Assembly (NCBI RefSeq): GCF_007565055.1
Contig: NC_044552.1
Location: 148,757,859-148,821,858 of the forward strand
Source: Rhinopithecus roxellana
Taxonomy: Eukaryota > Chordata > Mammalia > Primates > Cercopithecidae
Length of the DNA stretch: 64,000 bases
Direction of reading: 5' to 3'
In this document: positions 33,960 through 47,873 of the stretch, in pieces
Numbering within the stretch: position 1 is the first letter of the stretch
Layout of the letters: the number at the start of each line of letters is the position of its first letter
Notes under the pieces: model-generated
Told to the model about the DNA's origin: nothing
Seen by the model: only the letters and a program-made list of their open reading frames with translations
Databases searched by the model: none
Made by a program: the position numbers and the translations under genes

Positions 33960-34190
33960 CATTTGTAATAATAGCTAACGTTCAGAGTGCTTGCTGGGTA
34001 ACGGCCACTGTCTACACATTAACTCATGCCGTTCTCCTAACACCACCACAATGTAGGACCTACAATTAATCCCGTTTTACAGCTGGGAAAACAGGGGCAG
34101 AGGGTGGCATTTATGGCCTGGTTGCTAGTGGTGGAAGCGGAAATTACACCGGAGACCCTACGCCTCCACGGTCCAGGCTCATGATCACCA
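33960..34190 (-). repeat. MIR-family SINE, minus strand
   Basis: The antisense MIR pattern is visible: 'taatagctaac...gagtgcttgctggg', 'ttaactcatgccgttctcctaac', 'aatcccgttttacagctgggaaaac' and 'ggtggcatttatggcc'. This SINE is mammal-wide and old. Confidence 0.8.
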
Positions 34191-37100
34191 CCTGCGGTGG
34201 AGACCCCAGGAGGTCTCCTCTGGGCATTTATCAGGGATTTTCCAGCAGCACAGAGGACTCCCCGTAGTCTCAGTGAAAGTAGGCAGGGCTTTAAATTTAT
34301 TCAGGATCAACACAAAACCAGCAAATTAGAAGACTTAGGAACTAGAACCCAAGCCATCATCTGCACATGTGGCAGTTCTTATGACAGCATCACGCTTTTG
34401 CTTTTCCTACAGTGAGTTTGGTATTTTTACTCACCACAGCTCAGTGGGCTGGGACCGTGGCAGGCCAGCCATCGTTATTGTCTGTATTTGGAGGTGGTAA
34501 GGACTGAACACGCGAATTCCATCCTACGTGCCAGACACTCTTCTAAACTCTTTACCTGTTTGAACAGACTTGATCCTCACCCTGAACTTACCAGGTAAGG
34601 GATACTATTGTCCTCATTCTGCAGAGAAGGACACAAGAGAACATGCCTGATTCCTGCGTGCACAGAGGGCTGTGCAGCCTCTGGCCAAAGGGCAGCCCAG
34701 GCTGGGGCTACTTGACCTAAGAACACTGACACCGTTTGCCTCAGACCCTGGGAATGACAGAGGCCCCTGTCCAGGGCTGTCTCCACCTGTATATACACTT
34801 CCTTCACTTGGATGTACTTGGATTTTGCCTCTAGCAGGATCTGATTGGTTCTGAAGCTGTAAAATCTAAACCGTTGCAAAAAAACAAAACAAACAAAAAA
34901 AAACAAAAACATAAAAAACCCGGTCCACCATCTCTTGAGGATTGGCTTATAAGTCAACCTCTAAAGTGAAGGCACCAATCACTGGTTTGGGTCTCTGGAG
35001 CTGTTGCTTGGAAAGGAGGCAGCTGTGGTTGGCCTCGGACGTGTGGCCTCGCTGGCTCTGGCCAGCCATGATGAAGCTGGGGCAGCAGGGACTCTTGGAA
35101 ATGCTTCTTGAGTTGCATCAAAGGATCCCAAAGAGGTCAGTCTCACACTTGAGTGCTGCTGAAGTCATCCGACACGGGGCCCTATGATGAATGCCCTTGG
35201 CAGCAGACACGGGCTAATGAGAGACAAACGTGCTACACAGTCTAGAGCCAAACGCATTCTTTTTAGAGGAGACCATCATTTGATGATGCATGAATAGGGC
35301 AGTTACTTGGCTCCTGGGAAGTAGAGGGTGGGCAGGTGATGGAGTGGGTGGCAGACTCACCACCAAGCCAGGAGCACGTGAAGTTTGTGAGGGAGTTAGA
35401 TAAAGGATATGGGCAACTAGGGATCTGTTGGAGCACCTGTGCTTTTGGGGATGGAATCACGACCATTTGCAAAACCCTCTGGACACGTGACTGGGAGTCT
35501 CAAGCACTTCAGCCCCAGACCTGGGAAGAGAGTCAGCGTTGGCATCCAGCATCTGATCACATTGACTGCAACCTGCTCAGCTGAAGGAGGGGCTATGGCA
35601 AGGAGCTCATGTCTATGCTGCCATCTTCCTTTTATAAATGATGAAATCGACATCCTTACATACCTTGCTGGAGGTGGCAATGCCAGGTTGGAAGCCCAGG
35701 CCTGAATGACACTGAGGCCACCTCTTTTTTGGACCTCTTGGGAGGCTTTGTGGACTCAAAGAAGGAAAGATTCTTAGCATACATGAAGTCTTCTATTGGA
35801 GGTAGGTGCCTCTGTTTGCTATGAGGACCCAAGAGCTGCTAGGAACCACCTTCATATGCATGTCCTTGATGGCTGAGCGATGACATCAGGCCTGACCTCC
35901 CTGCCTCTGGAGCATCTGTCCTGAGTTCTGTGGCTCCTCCTCAGCCTATGTGTGTCGTCCAGGTCCCTTGCAGGATTGCTGGCTTAGCTCTAGTATTTCC
36001 GTTCTTACTGCTATGGACAGGACCTCTGGCATGGACTTTCTGTTGGTCAGCAGGGCCAGAGCACCCAGCCTTCCAGACGTCTCTAAATCTTTCCATCTTA
36101 CAGATATCCAAAAGTAAAATGTACACACAGCACCACCACTGATGTGTACCCCACATGCAAATTTCCATATGTTACTATAAAATGGTATTTTAAAATAGAT
36201 TAGAAAAGATGCCTATCAAAGCTAATGGAACCATTCTCTTAAATATTAAGGTGAATCATTGCTATCAAAGTTTGTGTTTCAAATGAATAACAGGAAAGTT
36301 AATCTCCTAGTTCCAAGTACCAAGCTGGGGAGGTGAGGGTCCTGCTGAGCTTGGGTGATGGCACATGTTGCTGTCCACGCATCCATTCTGTGGCTGACGT
36401 GACAGGGGAGACTGGAGGATATGGAGGCCAGGTCTGGCTTCAGTCTGCATGAACCATTTAAACCTCATGAAAATATTTCCTGTGTTCCCAACTTCAGCCC
36501 ACTTTCCTTGCATGTTTTGTGTCATCGGTCTTCACTCAGACATAGGTAATTCTTTCTTTAAATGCTCATCACATTTTCCTTTGGAATCTAGTCTCCTCTC
36601 ATTGCCACTGGTAGTCTGTGACTGTTGGCTCTGCAGAGTTGTATAAGTTGTTAGAGTTTTCTGGTTGCAAGCCATAGAAAATAACTGTGGCATGCTTAAG
36701 AGCATTGGGAATGTATGGGGGTGGTGATGGCCTGCAGAATCCCCAGGCAGCAGGAGCAGGTGCAGGCTCAGATACAGGCTCAGTCGTCCTGCATCCATCA
36801 GAACAGGACAACTCCAAGGCCAGGTGGCTGGATAGGCTCTCCACTGAGCTTCCCACCTATTCTTACTCCAGACTCCAAGCTGTGGTCCCACTGGGTTATG
36901 TGCCCACTCCTGGGCCAGGGAAAGGCAGGAGACCACAGGGGACAGAGGCAGAGCCACCACTACCACCTCATGAGACGGGGAATTCTTGAAGGGGAGTCAA
37001 GGTATTTCTAGAAAAAAGAATGATTGTTTGTGGAGGGTGAAAACATGATACAATATATTCCTAAAATTAGAAGATCTTAAGGAAATAAGAAGATAAAAAT

Positions 37101-37694
37101 ATAAAGTTTTACCTTTTACCTGTAAAACAAAATAAAAAACAAACATGAAAAGGAAGGTTCCACAGCTCTCATGATTCTAGATACTGGGTGTCTATTTTAT
37201 AAGAATTCTTTCAGACATAAAACATTAGCAGGCATGTGTAAATATGGTTTATTGTTTCCAGTAATCTTGGCAGTTACTTGAGTCTAAATTATTTGCCTCA
37301 GGAGAGCATATTGTGAGGGCAATAAAGGGAGCCTTTTGAATTCTATTGGTAAAGATGTGATTAACACCATTAAGAAGGGAGGAAAAGACTTTCAGTTCCA
37401 AACACAACACTGAGAAAACAGAGATGAGGATCCATTTAATTCTTGCTGCCTGAGTATTTCTAGCAGATGAACCTGGTCCATGGGGCAGGGCAGGGCTGAA
37501 GTTTTCAATTCTAGGATGACTTTTCTTATCACTGCCAATGGCCATCACAAGTCAGGGGAAATATTTTACTTTTTTGACTGAATGTCACAGTTATGTATAT
37601 AGATAAACATAAAAATAGAACCTATGTAATGGTTTTCCCAAAGCCATCATCTCTTTTTCAAAAATAGTTTGCTTCTGAGGTGGCATATGAGTAT
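34191..37694. other. Mostly unique sequence with a second MIR fragment
   Basis: 34515-34640 resembles another minus-strand MIR ('cgtgccagacactcttctaa', 'actattgtcctcattctgcag'). An A/C-rich simple stretch lies at about 34875-34917. 36630-37000 may be a degraded copy of an ancient repeat containing 'ggttgcaagccatagaaa', which I cannot name. I recognise no gene. Confidence 0.5.
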
Positions 37695-38219
37695 TGTCAA
37701 AGTCAAATAAAAATATACACATGAATCTCTAAATAAAATGTTTTATTTGGGAGAACAGACGTCAGCTTGAGGCGTACACACAGACTGGGTGGTCTTCAGT
37801 ATGTCCACAGAAGAAAGAAGGTTAAGGGTCTTATTAGAAAGAGAAATGTTATGTATTGTTGCGAAAGAAAACTCATTGGCACTGGTAAAGTTTTGGGGAG
37901 CTGGCAAACTCTGGTTGGTGAGTGACGAGAGTGGGGAACACTAGTCTTGGAGTCACAGGAGTTTGTTTCAGCAGCTCCAGCGTAAAAGTGGCCTTAAGGT
38001 TGCAGCAAGTGACCTGGCAGCTGGCTGGTGAGATGGTCCCTGGGTAACTGACATGGCAGCTTGTTGATAGTGTCCCTGGGCAAGTGAGCTGGCAGCTGGT
38101 GGGTGGTGTCATCCCTGGGCAAGTGACCTGTGCCTCAGTGCCTCCCACCTGCCACTGGTCTCCTGACTCTAATCTACTTGGGTGGACAAGTTAACTTCAG
38201 TTCATATCATTAATTCTCA
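37695..38219 (-). repeat. ERVL 3' LTR (MLT2-like)
   Basis: It is paired with 47874-48324. Shared blocks include 'aaataaaatgttttattt', 'cagactggg', 'ggtcttattagaaagagaaat' and 'gagctggcaa'. It contains tandem-like 'ccctgggcaagtgacctg' repeats (about 38020-38130) that lengthen it relative to the 5' LTR. Confidence 0.82.
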
Positions 38220-41200
38220 CGTTTCCCCCTTTTGATCAAGATCTTTTTCTGAAAATCTCACCGGTCAACTGTCTTGAAATTAGGTTTAATTGCCTTGTGG
38301 TGCCTAGTTGGACCTGTCTTGGTGGTCTCTAGTCCCCCATCAGGGGGAAGTAAGGTAATCAACATCAGGGACCCAGGCCACATTTGAGCAACAAAGGTGC
38401 CAGAAAGAAAAACAGAATGAAACAACCAAAACCCTTCTTAGGGCAGGTTTGCCTGGAGTTTAGCATCAAGTTCCATCTTATTAGTCTCGTAGGTATTGGC
38501 AATTACCTCAAACTATTTGGCTAACATTATCCCGCTGAGATAACTGATTTTACAAAGATTAGACAAAACACAAGAACAGAGCTTAAATATCAAGAGCAAA
38601 ATACAAAACAAACAAACAAACAAACAAAAACCCCAACAACCTTTGTTTATTGTACAAATAAATTTAATTTGTACAAAGGTTTTTAACCAAGAGCTCATGC
38701 CTAATGGCAACCAACTCAGCAGATGAAAAGGCCATAGAGGAAGTGGGAAGACCTGTTGTAGCCATGGACTAGCATTTCATGATTAAGATGAATTAAAGCA
38801 AAATGCCAGCTCTGTAGAAAGGACCATTAGTACAATTAGAACAAAAAGTTGTCTTAGGGACATTGCCAAAGTTACCCAACAGGCGGACTTAAGAATTGCT
38901 TAGGTCAGGTTTTGTTATGTTATTCATATCAGTTATGATTCTTAACTTTTAATTATAAGCTTATTGTAATTATCATTACAGTAATAAATAGATTTTTATA
39001 TTATTATAAATAATAGATTATTTAATAATAGATTAATAGTTGATTATTAAATAATCAATTATTTAAGTGAAAAAGATAGGCATTAAGAGGGACAAGGGTC
39101 TTATTAGAACATGGAGTTTTGGTTTACCGCTCTTGGGAAAAGTTGCCTACAGCATGAAGTTGGCAGTTTCACAGTTTGAATGTCTCCGGTTATGTCACTG
39201 GGTGGTTTGGTGAACTCTGTGTAGCCCACACACTAGGCATAAGGCTTGTCCCCTGAAATTTGTTTAAACTAAAACTAAAAACTAAATTTAAACTGTAATT
39301 TGTTTATAGGGCTTTAGGAAATAACTATTTCTCTTCTTAGTAATTCTATGAGGGAAAAATTGAATTAGAGGAACTTAGGAGAGTTTAGTATCCTATCTAG
39401 CCTACAGGTAGATAATAAAAACTCAAAAACAATGCATAGGGTTACAGTCTAATAACAGATATATTATAGACAGCCCAATTTTTACAAAAGATCATTAGAG
39501 TAACACTAATTTGTTTGTAACATAAATTCAGATTTATTAGATTTGGCCTGATTGTTTATATTAGTATAACAAGTATAATGATTGACTCTCAGATTGGACC
39601 TTTGTTAAAAATATTTTGAAGCTAGGAAGCCAAATCAAGGCAGGCTTCAGATATTATCTTCAGTTTGTATAAGTATGAACAATGTAAAATATGATATATT
39701 AATCTTAAATGTGATATCATATTAAATAATTGTATTACCAATATAATAATATTGGTAATATAATTAACAATTATAATTGCATCCTATTAAAAACCATATT
39801 GTCATAACATAAAAAACCTCATGAATAGTTCTCAGGTTTTGAAGGGATCAAGTGGAAAAGAAAAGTAAATGTTTTCCCCTTCATTTATGAAAGTGCACTT
39901 TACCAAATTGCTGTAAGCTATAGGTAGCTCAAGAGAGAAAGTTTTCTTAAATATGGAAAACAAAATATTTAAATGAAGAACAAATAATGTTTCAAATAAA
40001 AGTCATAAAAATCATAATTTTTATCAGTATTCAATCTCAGGTAATTAAATTTTGTTCTTCATTATCTTGGTTGGAAGTTTTATGAACCTGTTAGTATTTT
40101 AGAAATTTTTATTTAGTCCATTGATCTTAAAGTTACTAGAAACCTGTACCGAGGAATACTTGCTAGAGTCTTTTTTATGAATCTTGTTGCAGATGCCTGT
40201 AGATAAGAATCAGCACTGTACATGACCAAAAAATTAGAACAGTCACAGTATAATGTGATAAAAGTTCAGCAGTTGATTAAGAAATTTAGTTATGTCTATT
40301 GTATATGACATTTTAAGATAACAACCAAAATTGTTACTGATAGCATCACAGTAAGAACCATCAGCCCTTTATACATTTTATAAGTGTTAAAGCATTCACA
40401 TCAATAATGCATCCATCTAAATATAATTTTAGTAAGATCTAGTGTCACTTTATTACTTGACAGTGCTTCTTATACAACCCATAGAATAAGCATCGTGGGA
40501 GACGCATCCTTTGATGCTTTTTTGGGGCCCAACTGAAAAATCTCAAGTCAATTTAAGCTTTAAAGTACTTAAATTAGAATTTGATTTTGGGGAAGTTTGT
40601 TAAAGATGTTAAACTTAAAACATTTAATTAAAATATAATCAGATGTCATTGTGAGATAATATTTATTTAATCAGTGATTACTAAAAGACTTTGAAAACAA
40701 ATATAAAAAATTACATAGTTCAGAGGGAAAATCTTAGACCTGTACTAGAGATGACCTAGTTTTTCTAAGTATTAAAAAACTAATAAAGACAGCACCAAGC
40801 ACAAGAAATTATCTTTAAATACAAAATATCTGTTTCTTAGGCTGATTAGTGAAAAGGTAAGTGAAAAGCCTCCTACAGTATGACTGCCTTTCCTATGGGA
40901 AGCCCATTTAGATAACCTAGAATTTGAACCTCATGGAAAGGTACTTGAATCCAATTAGACACTGCAAGAGTATGTGTCCAAGATTATGAGTGTACACTTT
41001 CTTAAAAAGGAATAAAGTAAACAAGAAAACCAGAACCTTGATCAGGGGAATGCATGGCTTTTAGAAAAAGTAAAAGCATGTGAAATTGCCCTGTTGCACA
41101 GAACAACTTAGACACATCAAGAAAAGCCGTGTTCTCATTTATAAGTGGGAGCTAAACATTGAGTACACATAGATATAAAGATGAGAACAATGGAAAAGAA

Positions 41201-43397
41201 GATGGAAACAATGGACACTGCAGACTACTTGGGGGTGAAGAAGGAGGGCATGGGTTGAAAAACTACCTATTGGGTACTACGCTGACTACCCAGGTGATGG
41301 GATCCAAACCCCAAACCTCATCATCACACAGTATACCCAAATAACAAACCTGAACATGCACCCGCTGAATCTAACATAAAAGTTTAAATTATGTAAAAAA
41401 AGGAGAACCAAGAGTACAGTCTCATGTTACCAGAGAAAACTTTAAGACAAACATTGCCAGCGTCGGGGCCACAATAGTAGTTATAGCTAAAAAAAAAAAA
41501 AAAAAAATTACAAAAACTAACACAAAAGTTGGAGGAGAGTTGAAGTTGTTCTATAAAAATTGTTTTTAGAGATTATAAAATACATATTCATGAGATAAAA
41601 CTACATTACAATTCAAAATTTCTATATAATTATTAGCTATAGTTGAGTAACTAGTTAAGCAACAATATGTACCTTTTTAAGGAAAGAAGAAAGAACAGAA
41701 GGTAAATCACATGGAGTGGGTTGCATATAAAGTCCAGCCACTGAGATATGGGTCTGAAAAGCTTCAAAAGGAAAACTCTACCTTGCGAAATGAATTTTTT
41801 TCCTACATGAAGAAGATAACACTTCTAACTTGAAAATAGGTAGAAACTGTAAAATAAGAAAAAGCTCTACTTCAGAAAATGGTTGAAAATGTAAACAAAC
41901 AACAGATTTCAGAATTAAGATAAAAACCCCTTGCAACATTTTTTTAAACCCACAGCAGATCAACATTCTGAGAAAACCTTGCCATTTCAAACATAGAGTA
42001 CCAGACTTTGGTCCTTAATCACTGCACCCCTGACACCGATACTTAATTATTAGAAAAGCAAACAATTTCCTTGCCATCCTAACCAACTCAATCACATACA
42101 AAACTCCCTTTATAAGATCCATCCTTCATAAACTCTCCATGATTTGCTTAGACCTGCCAGTTTTTGTTCTATATTTTCCCTTTTTAAAATATTGGAACAA
42201 TCACTCATTTTACCTCAGGACAAAATTTTACTTTTTCTTCCCCCTATCTTTGAGACCACACAAAATTCTTACTCATACACATTACTTCTGCATATACATT
42301 TTCTTTGTATATGGAGCTACATATGTTAATTAGAAATCTTAATGTTTAGTAACTTTAATTTTTAGTAAATACCCAGGAAGAAATTTTGAATTGTAATGTA
42401 TTTTTATCTCATAAATATGTATTTTATAATCTCTAAAAATGATTTTTATGGAACAACTTTTAATGTGGAACAGGACATGATATAAGTGATCCACCAGTCT
42501 TTTGTCTTATAAAATTTAAGAAGGCAAAAATAAAGAAACATTAATCTGTGTTTAACAATTGATGTTTCTGTATTTTAGCTTATTTAGAAACGAGTTATAT
42601 ATTTTATCTATCTATGATTTAATTCAATATAATGGTAAGATTTCAAATTACGTGAAAAGTTTATAAATACCTCATTTGCATTTATCTAATTTATTTATTT
42701 TTAACAATTATACATACTTTATGAAAACTGAGACATTAGACAGACCTAACAATTATTTCACATTACCTTCTCCTAATCTTTTTTTTTAACAGCTTGTGAA
42801 TATCAGATGTTCATCTAAGTAAGACTCTTAAAGTTAAATATGTGGATACTTAGCTGATGACTCAGAAGATACAGTTGTTTTCAGTAAACCAGTAATATTA
42901 AACTAGTCTTATTTGTCAGTAAGTTACATTAACAAAGATTAGTTTGCTTTTAATTTGAATTTATAGTTTTATGACCTTAAAACATCTAGTAGAGAAAAGT
43001 ATAATCCTGTCTGACCAATAAACTCAGGCAAACATGTATGCTGACAATTCTGAAAGCAGCTCTATTTTTGCTTTATGAACAAATTTAAAATTATCTTATT
43101 TACCAAGATTTACTTAAGTCATAAGAACTAAGAGGTATTTGGGTTAATTACTGTATTTGTGATGAATTAATTAAATGGTTATTTTTTCTTTAACCCAATA
43201 GAGCTCTTTTATATATTCTGGTTTAAAAAATGTGTACATATAACATACAGACATTTAAAAAGCATAAAAACATACAGATGACCAATAAACAAGAACCTTT
43301 CAGCTTTTATTTAAAAATTAATTATGAGTAAAACATAGTAATATAAATTCATTGGTGTATGAGAAGACAGTTGGATTCAAATTATATTTCTAACAAC
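38220..43397 (-). other. Decayed ERVL interior
   Basis: This is the proviral body between the 3' LTR and the nested MaLR. It is very AT-rich (for example 38940-39070 and 39640-39790) and contains a (CAAA)n run near 38605-38626 and an A17 run near 41491-41507. No frame exceeds about 70 codons. I cannot place individual retroviral domains with confidence. Confidence 0.6.
41127..41402 (+). mobile_element. Short L1 3'-end fragment, plus strand
   Basis: It starts in the last codons of ORF2 ('gtgttctcatttataagtgg') and runs through an L1 3' UTR ('agactacttgggggtg', 'gggtactacgctgactac', 'aataacaaacctgaacatgc') to an A-rich end. It is heavily 5'-truncated and older than the 14-20 kb L1. Confidence 0.85.
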
Positions 43398-46300
43398 ATG
43401 AGATAGACACAACCAAACCATATCATTCTGCCCCTGGCCCCTCCCAAATCTCATGTCCTCACATTTCAAAACCAATCATGCCTTCCCAACAGTCCCTCAA
43501 AGTCTTAACTCATTTCAGTATTAACTTAAAAGACCACAGTCCAAAGGCTCATCTGAGACAAGGCAAGTCCCTTCTGCCTATGAGCCTGTAAAATTAAAAG
43601 CAAGTTACTTCTAAGATACAATAGGGGTACAGGCATTGGATAAACACATCCATTCCAAATGGAAGAAATTGGCAAAACAAAGGGGCTACAGGCCCCATGC
43701 AAGTCTGAAATCCAGTGGGGCAGTCAAATCTTAAAGCTCCAAAATAATCTCCTTTGACTCCATGTCTCATATCCAGGTCACACTCATACAGGAGGAGGAG
43801 CCTTGAGCAGCTCCACCCCTGTGGCTTTGCAGGGTACAGCCTTCCTCCCAGCTGCTTTCATGGGCTGGCACTGAGTGTCTGTGGGGTCTGGAGAATGGTC
43901 CCTCTTCTCACAGCTCCACTAGGCAATGCCCCAGTGGGGACTCTGTGTGAGGGCTTCAACCCCACATTTCCCTTCTGCACTGCCCTAGCAGAGGTTCTCC
44001 AAGAGGGCCCCTGCCCCGGCAGCAAACTTCTGCCTAGACATCCAGGTGTTTCCATACATCCTCTGAAATTGAGGTGGAGGTTCCCAAACCTCAATTACTG
44101 ACTTCTGTGCACCCTCAGGCTCAACACCACGTGGAAACTGCCAAGGCTCGGGGCTTGCACCCTCTGAAGTCATGGCATAAGCTATACCTTGGCCCCTTTT
44201 AGCCATGGCTAGAGCAGCTGGGACACAGGGCACCAAGTCCATAAGCTGCACACAGCAGGGGTGCCCTGGGCCCTGCCCATGAAACCATTTTTTTACTCCT
44301 AGACCTCTGGGCGTGTGATAGAAGGGGCTGCCGTGGAGACCTCTGACATGTCCTGGAGATGTTTTTCCCATTGTCTTGGTGACTGACATTTGGCTCCTTG
44401 TCACTTATGCAAATTTCTGCAACTGGCTTGAACTTCTCCTCAGAAAATGTGGTTTTTCTCCTATTGCATCATCAGTATGCAATTTTTTTGAACTTTTATG
44501 CTCCGTTTCCCTTGTAAAGCTGAATGCCTTTGACAGCACCCACATCACATCTTGAATGCTTTGCTGCTTAGAAATTTCTTCCAGCAGATAACCTAAATCA
44601 TGTCTCTCAACTTCAAAGTTCCACACATCTCTAGGGCAGGGGCAAAATGCCACCAGTCTCTCTGCTGAAGCATGGCAATAGTCAGAAAAAAAAGTATTTT
44701 AAATTTCATATGGAACCAAGACAATTGTAAGAAAAGAGAACAAAGCTGGAGGCATCACACTACCTGACTTCAAACTATACTACAAGACTACAGTAACCAA
44801 AACGGCATGGTACTGGTACCAAAACAGATATATAGACCAATGGAACAGAACAAAGACCTCAGAAATAAAATCACACATCTACAACCCTCTGATCTTCAAC
44901 AAACCTGACAAAAACAAGCAATGGGGAAAGGATTTCCTATGTAATAAAAGCTGGGAAAACTGGCTAGCCATATGCAGAAAACAGAAACTGAACCCCTTCC
45001 TTACATCTTACACAAAATTAACTCAAGATGGATTAAGGACTTAAATGTAAAACCTAAAACCATAAAAAACCCTAGAAGAAAACCTAGGCAATACCATTCA
45101 GGATACAGGTATGGACAAATACTTCATGACTAAAATACCAAAAACAATGGCAACAAAACCCAAAATTGACATATGGGATCCAATTGAAGTGAAGAGCTTC
45201 TGCACAGCAAAAGAAACTATCATCATAGTGAATAGGCAACTTACAGGATGGGAGAAAATTTTTGCAATCCATCCATCTGACAAAGGGCTAATATCCACAA
45301 TCTACAAGGAATTTAAGCAAATTTACAAGAGAAAAACAACCTCATCAAAAAATGGGCAAAGGATATGAACAGACACTTCTCAAAAGAAGACATTTATGTG
45401 GCCAAGAAACATATAAATAAAAGCTCATCATCACTGGTCATTAGAGAAATGCAAATCAAAACCACAACGAGATACCATCTCATGCCAGTTAGAATGGTGA
45501 TCATTAAAAAGTCAGGGAACAACAGATGCTAGAGAGGATGTGGAGAAATAGGAACACTTTTACACTGTTGGTGGGAATGTAAATTAGTTCAACTATTGTG
45601 GAAGACAGTGTGGCAATTCCTCAGGGATCTAAAACCATAAATACCATTTGACCCAGCAATCCCGTTACTGGGTATGTACCTAAAGGATTATAAACCATTG
45701 TACTATAAAGACACATGCACATGTATGTTTATTGCAGCACTATTCACAATAGCAAAGACATGGAACTAACCCAAATGCCCATCAATGATAGACTGGATAA
45801 AGAAAATGTGGCATATATACACCATGGAATACTATGCAGCCATAAAAAAGAATGAGTTCTGGTCCTTTGCAGGGACATGGATGAAGCTGGAAACCATCAT
45901 TCTCAGCAAACTAGCACAGGAACAGAAAACCAAACACCGCATGTTCTCACTCATAAGTGGAAGTCGGACAATGAGAACACATGGACACAGGGAGGAGAAC
46001 ATCACAAACTGGGGTCTGTTTTGGGGTGCGAGGCAAGGGAAGGGAGACCCCTGCTAATGCATGTGGGGTTTAAAACCTAGATGATAGGTTGATAGTTGCA
46101 GCAAACCACCATGGCACATGTATACCTATGTAAAAAACCTTCATGCTCTGTACATGTATCCCAGAACTTAAAGTAAAAAACAAACAAACAAACAGAAAAC
46201 ATAGCAAGAGTCACCTTTACTCCAGTTCTCAACAAGTTCCTCATCTCCATCTGAGATGGAGACTACCTCAGCCTGGATTTTATTGTCCATGTCATTATCA

Positions 46301-46840
46301 GCATTTTACTCAAAGCAATTCTACAAGTCTCTAGGAGGTTCCAAATTTTCCCTCATCTTCCTGTCTTCTTCTGAGCCCTCCAAACTGTTCCAACCTCTGC
46401 CTGTTACCCAGTTCCAAAGTCACTTCCACATTTTCAGGTATCTTTACAGCAGTGTCCCACTATCTGGTACCAGTTTACTGTATTAGTCCGTTTTCGCACT
46501 GCTGATAAAGGCATACCTGAGACTGGGTAATTTATAAAGAAAAACAGGTTTAATTAACTCACAGTTTCAGGTGACTAGGGAGGCCTCATACTTATGGTGA
46601 AAGGTGAAAGGCATGTCGTACATGGTGATAGGCATGAAAGAATGAAAGTCAAGCAAAAGGGGAACCCCCTTATAAAACCGTCAGCTCTTGTAGGACTTAC
46701 TCACTACCACAAGAACAGTATGGGGAAAACCACCCCCATGATTTAATTATCTCCCACCAGGTCCCACCTACAACATGTGGGGATTATGGGAGCTACAAAT
46801 CAAGATGAGATTTGGGTGGGGACACAGCCAAACCATATCA
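43398..46840 (-). mobile_element. MaLR provirus (THE1/MST class), minus strand, nested in ERVL
   Basis: The complete 5' LTR lies at 46479-46840 and begins TGATATGG on the minus strand. The interior occupies 46214-46478 and 43426-44669, split by an L1. Only about 28 bases of the 3' LTR remain (43398-43425, ending 'accaaaccatatca'). The interior is closely related in layout to the plus-strand provirus at 4358-6733. No intact frame remains. Confidence 0.85.
44685..46198 (+). mobile_element. 5'-truncated L1 (L1PA/PB age) inside the MaLR interior
   Basis: This is sense-strand L1 ORF2 from about residue 860 onward plus the 3' UTR and a (CAAA)-rich tail. Peptide relics at 45111-45368 (KSFCTAKETI) and 45785-46057 (MWHIYTMEYYAAIKK) match ORF2p C-terminal parts. 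Stop codons interrupt the frame. The flanks 'gcatggcaatagtca' (44670-44684) and 'acatagcaagagtca' (46199-46213) are a diverged 15-bp target duplication of MaLR sequence. Confidence 0.92.
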
Positions 46841-47103
46841 GCTGTGAACAAAATTTTTGGTAAAGCTGTTTGAGTCAATTACCAGTATACTGGACTGGAC
46901 ACAGCATAGTTAACTGTGAAAATGTGTCTGAATTATGTGCGGAGGTTTAAAAGATAAGAGTTTTTCTAATAAAGTTTTACAGTATGTTTTTGGTCTCAAT
47001 TCCTCATCCTTGAACATAAAAGTATTGTCTTTCTAGTGTAGGGAAGGTTACTTTTACATGGGAATTTTCTCTTTTGCTTTTGAGAAACACTGCGATGCTA
47101 AAA

Positions 47104-47145
<42 letters not shown>

Positions 47146-47873
47146 CTGCCTTTTTTCAAGTATCTTCACTTAAATAGTCAATATTCCAGAATAACTGAGG
47201 AGTTATGAAAAAAAGAAAGTTTAGATTACAGGAGAATAAAAAAGAGGAAGTGTAGGAAGTTGGGAGAAGGCGCTGAAGAGAAAAGACTCTGAGCTTACTT
47301 GGAGACCATAGCTTGCAGTGATCAATCTTTGGGTTCCATTTAGATTGTATATTTTATATAAAGTCACAATCTTTTAGTTTAGTTCTAAGAAAAATAAATT
47401 GTTTGAGTGATCCTCATAATGTTTGAACATGCTGGAGTCCCAGGACCAAGGAGGTACTATCTTGGCAAGTATTTAAACTTTGACAGTCCCTATTGTAAGT
47501 AAATTTATATAGGTGATTTGGTTTAATATCAAATGCACAAAAACTGAAATAAAATCCAAGTGGGCAAATGAACCTAAAGATAAAGTACATACTCATCAGG
47601 AAGGATGGCAAGCCACCTTTAACAGGGAAGAAATCCCTCATAAACAGGAGGCTTATAATCAGGAGGAGAAAAGACACATCTTAAATCCCAAAGGAAACCA
47701 AATAATGAAAATAAAAATGGGAGCTCCATCCAAGAAAGACTCACGCAGGAGAAAGGCGACCTGGGAAAGCAGAGGGCTAAAGAACCCTAAGTGTGGGGGC
47801 TGCATGTTGTAGTTCCAGCAGTTGTTGATGCCTCAAGTGAGTCTGCTTTGGATCCCACTTCTGACACCCCATA
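46841..47873 (-). other. Decayed ERVL interior, 5' part
   Basis: This is the proviral interior between the nested MaLR and the ERVL 5' LTR, including the leader and the primer-binding site near 47849-47870. A (TG)20 microsatellite lies at 47105-47144. A gag-like frame is not recoverable by eye. Confidence 0.6.
47105..47144. repeat. (TG)20 microsatellite
   Basis: This is an uninterrupted TG run of about 40 bp within the ERVL interior, likely polymorphic in length. Confidence 0.97.

Noticed and set aside
36532..36966. 144-codon minus-strand ORF
   Set aside because: Overlapping open frames occur on the opposite strand, the region may be a degraded ancient repeat, and no domain is recognised.
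38940..39800. AT-rich replication origin or matrix-attachment region
   Set aside because: The AT-richness fits decayed ERVL interior. No specific motif arrangement supports another role.
47849..47870. tRNA-Leu gene fragment
   Set aside because: Only the tRNA 3'-end match is present, next to an ERVL LTR. It is a primer-binding site, not a tRNA gene.
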